A program made the translations under genes and the position numbers. From Firm-04 sp964392175 (GTDB taxonomy: Bacteria; Bacillota; Clostridia; Oscillospirales; Ruminococcaceae): 25,636 nucleotides of DNA. The notes under the pieces were generated by a model. That model worked only from the letters and a program-made list of their open reading frames with translations. It made no database searches and was not told the origin of the DNA. Positions within the stretch are counted from its first letter, which is position 1, and each line of letters begins with the position of its first letter. The stretch lies in NCBI GenBank assembly GCA_964392175.1, contig CAYMOJ010000027.1:1-25636 (forward strand). Reading direction: 5' to 3'. Below are positions 1 to 7,504 of this stretch, piece after piece.

Positions 1-82
1 ATCTCAATCACTTTTTCTATACCCTCAGGTCTCACTTCTATTGTAGCACTACAGTTTTCTTTTTTCTATACAAAATTCGATG

Positions 83-111
83 TTGCATTTTTGGCACTTT
101 TGTGATATACT
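83..111 (+). promoter_or_regulatory. sigma-A promoter of the cysteine synthase gene
   Basis: A -35 TTGCAT (83-88) and a -10 TATACT (106-111) are separated by 17 nt. A TG at 103-104 makes an extended -10 element. Transcription would begin near 118, giving a leader of about 40 nt before the TTG start at 158. A GTG at 122 would lie only about 4 nt into this transcript, which argues against using it as the start. Confidence 0.75.
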
Positions 112-157
112 GTAACGGTATGTGAAATTGTGTATTGCGTATAGGGAGGGATATTCA

Positions 158-1180
158 TTGTACAGCGAACAAAATCTACCAAAGCAGTTTGCGGCATTGG
201 AGCCGATGGTCGGGCATACACCGCTGTTAGAGATCACAATGAAGTATAAAGGTGAACATCGTGTGGTTTATGCTAAGGCGGAGTCCTATAATCTTTCGGG
301 CAGCATCAAAGATCGTGTTGCTTACTATATGCTCAAAAAAGCGTATCTGTCCGGTGAGATCAAAGCAGGGGATTGTATTGCGGAAGCAACCAGTGGCAAT
401 ACAGGCATCGCTTTTGCGGCAATGGGTGCTGCGTTGGGGCATCCCGTTGTGATTTATATGCCCGATTGGATGAGCATGGAACGTCGTAACATCATTACCA
501 GCTACGGTGCAGAGGTGCGTCTTGTATCCAAGGAACAGGGCGGATTTCTGGGCTCTATTGCAATGACGGAGGAGCTTGCCAAAAATGGGAATGTCTATCT
601 GCCGCGCCAGTTTTCGAATGATGACAATCCGGAAACGCATTTTGAAACTACCGGTGCTGAGATTGTCTCGCAGCTTGCCACGATTGGCAAAACCGCAGAT
701 GCGGTAGTGGCAGGAGTCGGTACGGGTGGTACAGTTATGGGTATCGGCAGAAGATTGCGTGTTGCCAATCCGGGTTGTGCTGTATTTCCGCTGGAACCGC
801 TGAATTCTCCTACATTATCTACAGGTTACAAGGTCGGCAAGCATCGTATTCAAGGCATTTCTGATGACTTCATTCCTGATATTCTCCGTCTTTCTGAAGC
901 CACAGGCATTGTTTCCGTAGATGATGTTGATTCTATTCGTATGGCGCAGATGCTTTCCCGTCAGTTGGGGTTGGGCGTTGGTATCAGCTCCGGTGCCAAC
1001 CTATTGGGCTGCCTGCTTGCCGGTGATCGCATTGGTGGCGATAAAACGATCGTAACCGTCTTTGCGGATGATAATAAAAAGTATCTTTCCACAGATTATT
1101 GCACTGCGTTTCCGCAAACATCCGATGTCATCACATCGCAGCTTCAGTTGATCAGTGTCCGTGCGATCGCCTGCCCATAA
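158..1180 (+). CDS. PLP-dependent cysteine synthase (O-acetylserine sulfhydrylase family)
   Basis: This is a fold-type II PLP enzyme of the CysK/CysM family, expected to make cysteine from O-acetylserine and sulfide in the cytoplasm. Counting from the TTG at 158 (340 residues), the Schiff-base lysine is K51 in SGSIKDR. The substrate/PLP loop is SGNTG (79-83), the phosphate-binding loop is GTGGT (188-192), and GISSGAN (275-281) supplies the Ser near the pyridine nitrogen. The QFSNDDNP and HRIQGI segments also fit cysteine synthases. The TTG is chosen because AGGGAGGG (143-150) sits 7 nt upstream; the more upstream in-frame GTG at 122 lacks a ribosome site. The gene has its own promoter and terminator, so it seems monocistronic. 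CysK, CysM and cystathionine beta-synthase-like members cannot be told apart by eye, so no symbol is given. Confidence 0.9.
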   Translation: MYSEQNLPKQFAALEPMVGHTPLLEITMKYKGEHRVVYAKAESYNLSGSIKDRVAYYMLKKAYLSGEIKAGDCIAEATSGNTGIAFAAMGAALGHPVVIYMPDWMSMERRNIITSYGAEVRLVSKEQGGFLGSIAMTEELAKNGNVYLPRQFSNDDNPETHFETTGAEIVSQLATIGKTADAVVAGVGTGGTVMGIGRRLRVANPGCAVFPLEPLNSPTLSTGYKVGKHRIQGISDDFIPDILRLSEATGIVSVDDVDSIRMAQMLSRQLGLGVGISSGANLLGCLLAGDRIGGDKTIVTVFADDNKKYLSTDYCTAFPQTSDVITSQLQLISVRAIACP

Positions 1181-1201
1181 TCGTGTGAAGAGAACGATCC
1201 G

Positions 1202-1229
1202 AATCAGAATTGTTTTTGCTTTTCTGATT
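1202..1229 (+). other. inverted repeat after the cysteine synthase gene
   Basis: The arms AATCAGAA (1202-1209) and TTCTGATT (1222-1229) pair perfectly around a 12-nt loop. The stem is A/T-rich and no clean T-run follows. It may be an accessory hairpin to the terminator at 1259-1298, or a chance structure. Confidence 0.35.
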
Positions 1230-1258
1230 GCTGATTGTCGTACCAAAGAGTGTTTCTT

Positions 1259-1298
1259 GAACCGCTTTTGTTGAGACATTAGCGGTTTTCTTTTTTTA
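1259..1298 (+). terminator. rho-independent terminator of the cysteine synthase gene
   Basis: The arms AACCGCT (1260-1266) and AGCGGTT (1281-1287) form a 7-bp stem, followed by a T-rich tract at 1285-1297. It lies 80 nt past the cysteine synthase stop and before the promoter of the aconitase operon, so it separates the two units. Confidence 0.75.
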
Positions 1299-1339
1299 TC
1301 GGTGCATCAAATTGTAAAAAGGGCGATACATTTCCTACC

Positions 1340-1387
1340 TCCATATAGCAATATGGAACAGGAATCTTTAAAAAACGTGATTTTCAC
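1340..1387 (+). promoter_or_regulatory. two dyads upstream of the aconitase operon promoter, candidate operators
   Basis: The first dyad is TCCATAT-AGCA-ATATGGA (1340-1357), with 7-bp perfect arms. The second is GTGA-TTT-TCAC (1377-1387), which touches the -35 element at 1388. Both positions suit regulator binding. Neither matches the Rex operator consensus with its wider half-site spacing. The binding protein is unknown. Confidence 0.4.
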
Positions 1388-1417
1388 TTGACAGAACCCC
1401 TGCTTTCGGTGTAAAAT
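1388..1417 (+). promoter_or_regulatory. sigma-A promoter of the acn-icd-rex operon
   Basis: A consensus -35 TTGACA (1388-1393) and a -10 TAAAAT (1412-1417) are separated by 18 nt. The predicted start near 1424 leaves a leader of about 30 nt to the ATG at 1454. Confidence 0.75.
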
Positions 1418-1453
1418 AGTAGTGTATCATTTTATAGGAAGGATGATTCTATC

Positions 1454-3391
1454 ATGGGTCTTACTCTCACAGAAAAAATACTCTCTTCCCACCTTGTGGA
1501 AGGCGAACTGGTGCGCGGCTCTGAAATCGGCATCCGTATTGATCAGACGCTCACACAGGATGCGACCGGCACGATGGCGTATCTCGAATTTGAGGCAATG
1601 GGTGTGCCACGTGTCCGTACTGAGCGCTCCGTGGCATACATCGACCACAATACGCTGCAAAATGGTTTTGAAAATGCAGACGATCACCGCTTTATCGGCA
1701 GTTGTGCCAAGAAGCATGGCCTGTTCTTCTCTCGTCCCGGTAATGGTATTTGCCATCAGGTACATCTGGAGCGTTACGGGATTCCCGGCAAAACGCTCAT
1801 CGGTTCCGATTCTCATACCCCTACAGGCGGCGGATTGGGTATGCTTGCTATTGGCGCAGGCGGATTGGATGTTGCCGTGGCGATGGGCGGTGGCGCGTAT
1901 TATATCACCTGTCCCAAGGTTGTTAAGGTGGAACTGATCGGCAAGCTTTCTCCATGGGTTGCTGCAAAGGATGTCATCCTTGAGGTGCTGCGCCGTATGA
2001 CCGTCAAGGGCGGCGTGGGTAAAGTCATCGAATATTGCGGAGAAGGTGTGAAAACCTTGAGCGTTCCGGAGCGTGCAACCATCACAAATATGGGTGCGGA
2101 GCTTGGCGCAACCTCCTCGATTTTCCCCTCTGATGAAATGACTCGTGACTTCTTGCGCGCACAGCAGCGTGAGGATGTGTGGGTACCTCTTTCTGCCGAT
2201 GAGGATGCTGTGTACGATGAGCATATCGTGATTGATTTGGGTGCGCTGGTGCCGTTGGCAGCCTGCCCCCATTCTCCCGATAATGTGAAGTCTATGGATG
2301 AGATCGGCACATTGAAGATCGATCAGGTGTGTATCGGCTCTTGTACCAATTCTTCTCTGTTGGATATGATGAAGGTTGCACATATTCTCAAAGGCAAGAC
2401 CGTTCATCCTGATGTTTCCCTGTCTATCGCGCCCGGTTCCAAGCAGGTGCTGAATATGCTGGCAGCCAATGGTGCACTGGCAGATATGATCGATGCTGGC
2501 GCAAGAATTTTGGAGAGTGCTTGCGGCCCTTGTATCGGTATGGGGCAGTCTCCTAACTCCGCAGGTATTTCACTGCGTACCTTCAATCGTAACTTCGAGG
2601 GACGTTCCGGTACCAAGGACGGTCAGATCTATTTGGTATCTCCCGAAACCGCAGCAGCATCTGCGCTGACAGGCTACCTGACTGATCCCAGAACATTGGG
2701 TGATATGCCTGCGTTTACGCTTCCCGATGTCTTTACCATCAATGATAATATGCTCACCCTTCCTGTGACTGAGGCAGATATGGAGCAGGTGGAAATTCTG
2801 CGTGGCCCCAATATCAAGCCCTACCCCAATACCACACCGCTGTTGGAAACCATCGAAGCACCCTGCTCTCTGAAAGTGGGCGACAATATCACTACTGATC
2901 ATATCATGCCGGCCGGTGCAAAAATTCTGCCGCTGCGTTCCAATATTCCTGCGATTTCTCAGCATTGCTTTACTGTGTGCGATGCAGATTTCCCGACTCG
3001 CGCCAAGGAAATGGGGCAGAGCATCATTGTAGGCGGTGCAAACTACGGTCAGGGTTCTTCCCGTGAGCATGCAGCACTTGCCCCCTTGTACCTGGGCGTA
3101 AAAGCAGTGCTTGTGAAGTCCTTTGCGCGTATCCACCGTGCAAACCTGATCAATGCAGGTATTCTGCCACTGACTTTTGTCAACGAGGCGGATTATGATT
3201 CCATTGCGCAGGGTGATGTACTGGTGCTTGCCGATGTCCGCAAGGCAGTAGCAGAAGGAAAATCGCAGCTGACTGTTGTAAACAAGACCAATGGTGCGGA
3301 GATCCCCGTGTTGTGTGAATTGACGGGCAGAACCAAGGATATCATGTTGGCAGGCGGTCTGTTGGACTACACCAGGGAGCAGTTGAAGTAA
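1454..3391 (+). CDS. acn: aconitate hydratase (aconitase)
   Basis: This enzyme interconverts citrate and isocitrate using a [4Fe-4S] cluster. At 645 residues it is shorter than the roughly 890-residue AcnA/IRP class and fits the shorter bacterial ('Aquifex-type') aconitases. The cluster ligands are C297 in GSCTNS and C357/C360 in SACGPCIGM. The N-terminal part carries SDSHTPTGGG, another family hallmark. The swivel domain follows, with GDNITTDHIMPAG and GQGSSREHAA. The start is supported by AGGAAGGA (1436-1443), 10 nt upstream. It is the first gene of an operon with a small membrane protein, isocitrate dehydrogenase and Rex. This context favours aconitase over the related isopropylmalate and homoaconitate dehydratases, whose small subunit is usually separate. 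Confidence 0.93.
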   Translation: MGLTLTEKILSSHLVEGELVRGSEIGIRIDQTLTQDATGTMAYLEFEAMGVPRVRTERSVAYIDHNTLQNGFENADDHRFIGSCAKKHGLFFSRPGNGICHQVHLERYGIPGKTLIGSDSHTPTGGGLGMLAIGAGGLDVAVAMGGGAYYITCPKVVKVELIGKLSPWVAAKDVILEVLRRMTVKGGVGKVIEYCGEGVKTLSVPERATITNMGAELGATSSIFPSDEMTRDFLRAQQREDVWVPLSADEDAVYDEHIVIDLGALVPLAACPHSPDNVKSMDEIGTLKIDQVCIGSCTNSSLLDMMKVAHILKGKTVHPDVSLSIAPGSKQVLNMLAANGALADMIDAGARILESACGPCIGMGQSPNSAGISLRTFNRNFEGRSGTKDGQIYLVSPETAAASALTGYLTDPRTLGDMPAFTLPDVFTINDNMLTLPVTEADMEQVEILRGPNIKPYPNTTPLLETIEAPCSLKVGDNITTDHIMPAGAKILPLRSNIPAISQHCFTVCDADFPTRAKEMGQSIIVGGANYGQGSSREHAALAPLYLGVKAVLVKSFARIHRANLINAGILPLTFVNEADYDSIAQGDVLVLADVRKAVAEGKSQLTVVNKTNGAEIPVLCELTGRTKDIMLAGGLLDYTREQLK

Positions 3392-3409
3392 TCCCGAGGA
3401 GAAGACAAG

Positions 3410-3625
3410 ATGATTTTGAACATAGCGACGATTCTCCGCAGAATCCGTATCCGATCTTGGACAGATGTTGTGATGATCGCGATTGTGATCGGTATTATTG
3501 TGGGTGGACAGTGGTTGTTGGAAAAGCTGTTTCCGAATATGAGTGAGAAAACCACGCATACCATCTCTTTCATTATCGCTTGCATCTTTGCTTGCGTTTG
3601 GATATTTACAGTTCCCGTTCCCTAA
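3410..3625 (+). CDS. small two-helix membrane protein in the aconitase-IDH operon
   Basis: This 71-residue protein matches no family I recognise. It has a basic N-terminus (RRIRIRS, 10-16), a first hydrophobic helix at about 19-37, a short charged linker, and a second helix at about 51-68. By the positive-inside rule both ends would face the cytoplasm, though that is an inference. GAGGAGA (3396-3402) lies 7 nt before the ATG. The gene begins 18 nt after the aconitase stop and ends 24 nt before the isocitrate dehydrogenase start, so it appears co-transcribed and well translated. No cofactor-binding motif is visible. It could be a membrane tether or a regulator, or simply a passenger. Confidence 0.75.
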   Translation: MILNIATILRRIRIRSWTDVVMIAIVIGIIVGGQWLLEKLFPNMSEKTTHTISFIIACIFACVWIFTVPVP

Positions 3626-3649
3626 TTTATCAGTAAGGAGGTTTTTCCA

Positions 3650-4861
3650 ATGGAGAAAATCAAAATGACGACCCCTCTTGTCGAAATGGACGGCGACGAG
3701 ATGACCCGAATCCTTTGGCAGTGGATCAAGGATATTCTTATTACACCTTATGTAGAGCTAAACACCGAATACTATGACTTGGGACTTGCCCACCGTGAGG
3801 AAACAAAAGATCAGGTGACCCTTGACAGTGCTGAGGCAACCAAAAAGTATGGTGTAGCTGTAAAGTGCGCAACCATTACACCCAATGCTGCAAGAATGCC
3901 TGAATACAACCTTACCCAGATGTGGAAATCGCCCAATGGTACCATTCGTGCCATTCTGGATGGTACCGTGTTCCGCACTCCGATTCTGGTAAAGGGCATT
4001 ACGCCTTACATCCCCACATGGACAAAGCCGATCACGATTGCTCGTCATGCCTATGGCGATGTTTATAAAAATACTGAGATGCAAGTGAAAGGTGGCGGTA
4101 AGGCAGAGCTTGTCTTTACGGATCAAAGCGGCAAGGAGACCCGTCAGCTGATTCACGAGTTCCAGGGCGATGGCGTGATTCAGGGTATGCACAATGTTGA
4201 TGACTCCATCGCAGGCTTTGCCAGAGCGTGCTTCAACTACGGTCTGGATCTGAAGCAGGATGTGTGGTTCGCCACCAAGGATACCATCTCCAAGCAGTAT
4301 GATCACCGTTTTAAGGACATTTTTGCGGAGATCTTTGAAGCAGAGTATCGCGAAAAATTTGCGGCAGCAGGTATCGAGTATTTTTATACCCTGATCGATG
4401 ATGCCGTTGCTCGCGTGATTCGTTCCCATGGGGGCTATATCTGGGCGTGTAAGAACTACGATGGCGATGTGATGTCTGATATGGTATCTACTGCATATGG
4501 TAGCCTTGCTATGATGACCTCCGTGCTGGTATCTCCTACCGGGGTTTACGAGTATGAGGCAGCACATGGTACCGTACAGCGTCATTATTATAAGCACCTG
4601 AAGGGCGAGGAAACCTCTACCAATTCTGTGGCAACTATTTTTGCATGGAGTGGTGCATTGCGTAAGCGCGGTGAGCTGGATCATATTCCTGCGTTGTGCG
4701 AGTACGCTGACAAACTGGAGAAGGCGACCTTGCAAACCATCGAAGACGGTGTTATGACCGGTGATCTGTATCTGCTTTCTACGCTGGAGCATAAGCAGAA
4801 GGTCAGCTCCAAGGCGTTTCTCGAAGCGATTAATGAGCGTCTTTCCGCGCTCATGCAGTAA
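3650..4861 (+). CDS. icd: NADP-dependent isocitrate dehydrogenase, eukaryote-like class
   Basis: This enzyme oxidatively decarboxylates isocitrate to 2-oxoglutarate with reduction of NADP. It has 403 residues and resembles the homodimeric IDH1/IDH2-like class rather than the E. coli Icd class. The substrate-binding residues S94, R100, R109 and R132 fall in MWKSPNGTIR and ARHAYGD, in register with human IDH1. The cofactor loop AAHGTVQRHY has the Arg-His pair expected for NADP preference. The ribosome site AAGGAGG (3635-3641) lies 8 nt before the ATG. It sits between the small membrane protein and rex in one operon. Together with aconitase it gives the citrate-to-2-oxoglutarate branch, typically used by anaerobes for glutamate synthesis. 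Citrate synthase is not in the window. Confidence 0.95.
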   Translation: MEKIKMTTPLVEMDGDEMTRILWQWIKDILITPYVELNTEYYDLGLAHREETKDQVTLDSAEATKKYGVAVKCATITPNAARMPEYNLTQMWKSPNGTIRAILDGTVFRTPILVKGITPYIPTWTKPITIARHAYGDVYKNTEMQVKGGGKAELVFTDQSGKETRQLIHEFQGDGVIQGMHNVDDSIAGFARACFNYGLDLKQDVWFATKDTISKQYDHRFKDIFAEIFEAEYREKFAAAGIEYFYTLIDDAVARVIRSHGGYIWACKNYDGDVMSDMVSTAYGSLAMMTSVLVSPTGVYEYEAAHGTVQRHYYKHLKGEETSTNSVATIFAWSGALRKRGELDHIPALCEYADKLEKATLQTIEDGVMTGDLYLLSTLEHKQKVSSKAFLEAINERLSALMQ

Positions 4862-4873
4862 GGAGCCGATGCC

Positions 4874-5524
4874 ATGCCGAAACGTGCGATTTCATCCTCG
4901 GTCATCCGGCGGTTGCCGCGCTACCACCGATTTTTGAGTGAGTTAGAGCAAAAGGGCGTCATCCGTATTTCTTCCAAGGTGCTTTCTGAGCGTATGGGGC
5001 TAACCGCTTCGCAGATACGCCAAGATCTGAATTGCTTTGGCGGATTCGGGCAACAGGGCTATGGCTATACTGTTGCCGCGTTGCGTGAGGAGATTGAGGG
5101 GATTCTGGGAATCCGCAACAGACATCGTACAATCATTGTCGGCATAGGGAATCTAGGGCGAACCCTCGCAACCCATATTGATTTTCGTGAACATGGCTGT
5201 GAACTGGTGGGGCTGTTTGATTCGAACCCTACCATTGCAGGTCGTGACCTTGCCGGAATGCAGGTGCATCATACGGATACGCTAGCGGGATTTATTCGCA
5301 TGGAACAGCCCAAGGTTGCCGTGCTTTGTATTCCGCGAGAGGCCGCCCCTGAAGTTGCTGAGCGACTTGTGCATTTAGGGATTCGCGCCTTTTGGAATTT
5401 CAGCCAGGCAGATCTGCGGTTTTCTGATCCAAGTGTCCTGGTGGAAAATGTGTTTTTCGGCGATAGCCTTTCTATGCTGGCTTATGGGTTGAATCAGCCT
5501 GTGACAGATGCCATAGACGAATAA
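4874..5524 (+). CDS. rex: redox-sensing transcriptional repressor Rex
   Basis: Rex is a dimeric DNA-binding repressor that releases DNA when NADH rises relative to NAD+. The 216-residue protein has the N-terminal winged-helix region with the family signature SQIRQDLNCFGGFG (about 46-59) followed by QQGYGY. A Rossmann fold follows with GIGNLGRTLA (GxGxxG). The C-terminal helix region is present, so the length is normal. AAGGAGC (4860-4866) lies 7 nt before the ATG, which is 12 nt past the icd stop, so this is the last gene of the acn-icd operon. That placement suggests redox control of the branch, possibly by autoregulation. No perfect Rex operator (TTGTTAA-N4-TTAACAA or TTGTGA-N6-TCACAA) was seen at the operon promoter. 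Confidence 0.93.
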   Translation: MPKRAISSSVIRRLPRYHRFLSELEQKGVIRISSKVLSERMGLTASQIRQDLNCFGGFGQQGYGYTVAALREEIEGILGIRNRHRTIIVGIGNLGRTLATHIDFREHGCELVGLFDSNPTIAGRDLAGMQVHHTDTLAGFIRMEQPKVAVLCIPREAAPEVAERLVHLGIRAFWNFSQADLRFSDPSVLVENVFFGDSLSMLAYGLNQPVTDAIDE

Positions 5525-5530
5525 TGGTCA

Positions 5531-5556
5531 CTACCACGGCATACTACCATGGCATA
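5531..5556 (+). repeat. 13-bp tandem direct repeat upstream of the scaffoldin gene
   Basis: Two adjacent 13-mers, CTACCACGGCATA (5531-5543) and CTACCATGGCATA (5544-5556), differ at one position. They fill the gap between the rex stop and the scaffoldin start. They could be a regulator's repeated half-site or chance. Confidence 0.45.
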
Positions 5557-5587
5557 CGCTGTGGAGATGATATATCACAAATCATGT

Positions 5588-5603
5588 TGTTTCGCATGAA
5601 ACA
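5588..5603 (+). promoter_or_regulatory. perfect-arm dyad TGTTTC-GCAT-GAAACA before the scaffoldin ribosome site
   Basis: Six-bp perfect arms flank a 4-nt centre, ending where the ribosome site AGAAAGGA (5603-5610) begins. It could be an operator or a small RNA hairpin limiting translation. It differs from the ParB site consensus TGTTTCACGTGAAACA at two central positions. Confidence 0.4.
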
Positions 5604-5616
5604 GAAAGGATTGACT

Positions 5617-7473
5617 ATGCGTTTTCAAAAAATGATGTCAGCACTTACCGCTTGCTGTCTGGGCGCAACTGCTTTGGCGTCCATGCCCCTGCAAGCAAAT
5701 GCTGCTGACGAAACCTTGACCTTTGATTTTCGTGTTGCAGACTCTAACAAAGTCACCTTGACCAACGAAGCACTTGCGCAGGGAAATGTCTCCCTGAATG
5801 TCAACATTTACATCACTGAGAACCCCGGTGTTAATGCCATCTCTCTGAAGATGCAGGTAAATGACGGCGAGGAGCAGGAAGACGGTTCTTTTGGCAACTA
5901 CGGTTTTTATATGGATGAGGCGCAATTTGCTTCCCCATATTGCTTCGACAGCACCGGTGGTGACCCTTCCACTGCACTTTCTTCTATTTTTGTAGCCGAA
6001 AAAATGAACCTTGGTTGGATCTACAGCGTCGACCAGACCGTGAATGCGGATGCATACGCTGAAAGCGGTACAACTACCTGGGATTCCGATGTAAGCTGGG
6101 CAACCGATTATGCTTTTGCGACTGCTACTCTGGTGGTTCCGAAGGATACACCCGCTGGTACCTATGTGCTTGATATCCGCCGCGAGAAGTATCTAAATTC
6201 TCTTTCCACTGAAACCACCAAGATCTACAGCCAAAGCGGCTGTCGTAGCGCAGGCGTGGATGCTTCCATTGCATATGATAGCGTTCCGTTGACCATTGTT
6301 GTGGAGGATTCCTCAACGACCACTACAGAAACAACAACGACGACTACAGAAACAACAACGACGACTACAGAAACAACAACGACGACTACAGAAACAACAA
6401 CGACTACTACAGAAACCACTACCACGCAGATCACCACTACAACCGAAACTACAACCTCAGTAGCAGTCGAAACCTTCCCAGCTGAGGTGTTGCCTGAAGG
6501 CTCTGATGCTTACCTTGATCTGCTGGCAGGCGATGATTTCACCTACATTTATGGCAATGTGAGTGCTGCCCCCGGTGAAACCGTTAAAATGCCGATCTAT
6601 ATCTATAATGATCCGGGTACCGCAGGTGCAATGCTCTATATTGATTACGATTCTGCCCTGACCGCAGCTGAGATCTCCGCAGGTAACGCCTATCGTCTTT
6701 CTATGCAGTTTAATTCAGCAACAAATCCCATGGCGATTGTTTGGGCAACCGGTGATGGCTCCAATTTGACCGCAAAAAACGGTAAAGTGCTTGCGTATCT
6801 GAATTTTACCATTCCCGAAGATGCCGAAATTGGTACCACTTATGAGGTGAATACCGCAGAAAAAAGTGCGGATGATTTTGAAACCGAAGTGGATGATACC
6901 AACGGTATCGCATTGGATGTGAAGTACATTCCCGGTGTGATTACTGTGGTTGCAAAGGATGCGGATGGTAACGCAACACCTGCCCTGAACCGTACTGATT
7001 ATTCCTTCACCGCGATCGGCGAGACCTTTGTGCTGGAACTGCTGAATGCTGGTGATGGCGAGGTGACATGGTACACGACTGCTCCGGATGCCGTTTCTGT
7101 TCTGGCAACAGGCAATATGGCAACCGTCACCGCAAAGGCACTGGAAGACGCACAGGTAATTGCTGTTCTGGATGGCGTTGCATATACCTGTCAGATTCGT
7201 GGCGGGCTGTTTGGCGATGTGAACCACAGCGGTAGAGTGGATAGTGAAGATGCTATTCTGGCACTTCGAGAGTACAATAGCATTGAACTGATGAACGAGA
7301 CTTTCCTGTCTGCAACAGATCGTGCGATTGCCGATGTAGATGGCAGTGGCGATGTAAAAGTTAATGATGTTCTCTGTATTCTCAAGTACTATAACAACAA
7401 AGAGATCCTGCACAGTGAAATTACATGGTATGAGATTACCGGCAATCCCAATGCGCCCGGCGCACCACAGTGA
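5617..7473 (+). CDS. secreted adaptor scaffoldin: cohesin-like x2, Ig-like, dockerin
   Basis: This 618-residue exported protein has a signal peptide (1-29, cut after ANA). Residues about 31-226 form a cohesin-like beta domain, followed by a Thr-rich linker (232-285) built from TTTTETT units. A clearer cohesin-like domain covers about 297-445, with AAPGETVKMPIYI near its start and the end pattern LAYLNFTIPEDAEIGT. An Ig/Big-like domain (about 450-528) and a dockerin (530-597) end the protein. The dockerin's two calcium loops are D534-N536-S538-D545 and D573-D575-S577-D584. The start at 5617 is favoured over upstream in-frame ATGs by AGAAAGGA 6 nt away and by the signal peptide. Cohesins bind dockerins, so a cohesin-plus-dockerin protein would link enzymes to a larger scaffold, as in ruminococcal cellulosomes. 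The cohesin calls rest on pattern, not alignment; carbohydrate-binding modules are an alternative for the first domain. Confidence 0.78.
   Translation: MRFQKMMSALTACCLGATALASMPLQANAADETLTFDFRVADSNKVTLTNEALAQGNVSLNVNIYITENPGVNAISLKMQVNDGEEQEDGSFGNYGFYMDEAQFASPYCFDSTGGDPSTALSSIFVAEKMNLGWIYSVDQTVNADAYAESGTTTWDSDVSWATDYAFATATLVVPKDTPAGTYVLDIRREKYLNSLSTETTKIYSQSGCRSAGVDASIAYDSVPLTIVVEDSSTTTTETTTTTTETTTTTTETTTTTTETTTTTTETTTTQITTTTETTTSVAVETFPAEVLPEGSDAYLDLLAGDDFTYIYGNVSAAPGETVKMPIYIYNDPGTAGAMLYIDYDSALTAAEISAGNAYRLSMQFNSATNPMAIVWATGDGSNLTAKNGKVLAYLNFTIPEDAEIGTTYEVNTAEKSADDFETEVDDTNGIALDVKYIPGVITVVAKDADGNATPALNRTDYSFTAIGETFVLELLNAGDGEVTWYTTAPDAVSVLATGNMATVTAKALEDAQVIAVLDGVAYTCQIRGGLFGDVNHSGRVDSEDAILALREYNSIELMNETFLSATDRAIADVDGSGDVKVNDVLCILKYYNNKEILHSEITWYEITGNPNAPGAPQ
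6322..6420 (+). repeat. 21-nt tandem repeat encoding the Thr/Glu linker
   Basis: Four near-perfect copies of a 21-nt unit start at 6322, 6343, 6364 and 6385, followed by a diverged partial copy from 6406. The unit encodes TTTTETT, so copy number changes keep the reading frame and only change linker length. Confidence 0.9.
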
Positions 7474-7504
7474 TGATTGCTTCATAGTCAATCGCTTGTA
7501 AAAC

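Noticed and set aside
1377..1387. GTGA-TTT-TCAC as a Rex operator
   Set aside because: Half-sites are only 3 nt apart, while known Rex operators separate GTGA and TCAC by about 6.
1427..2407. Long minus-strand reading frame opposite aconitase
   Set aside because: Antisense to a well-supported enzyme gene, Cys/His/Arg-rich shadow composition, no ribosome site.
5524..5616. Longer scaffoldin start overlapping the rex stop
   Set aside because: The signal peptide and ribosome site place the start at 5617; the added 31 residues would precede the signal peptide.
6225..6437. Minus-strand Val/Ser-rich reading frame that looks like a membrane helix protein
   Set aside because: It is the exact antisense of the Thr-rich linker repeats; no ribosome site or promoter.
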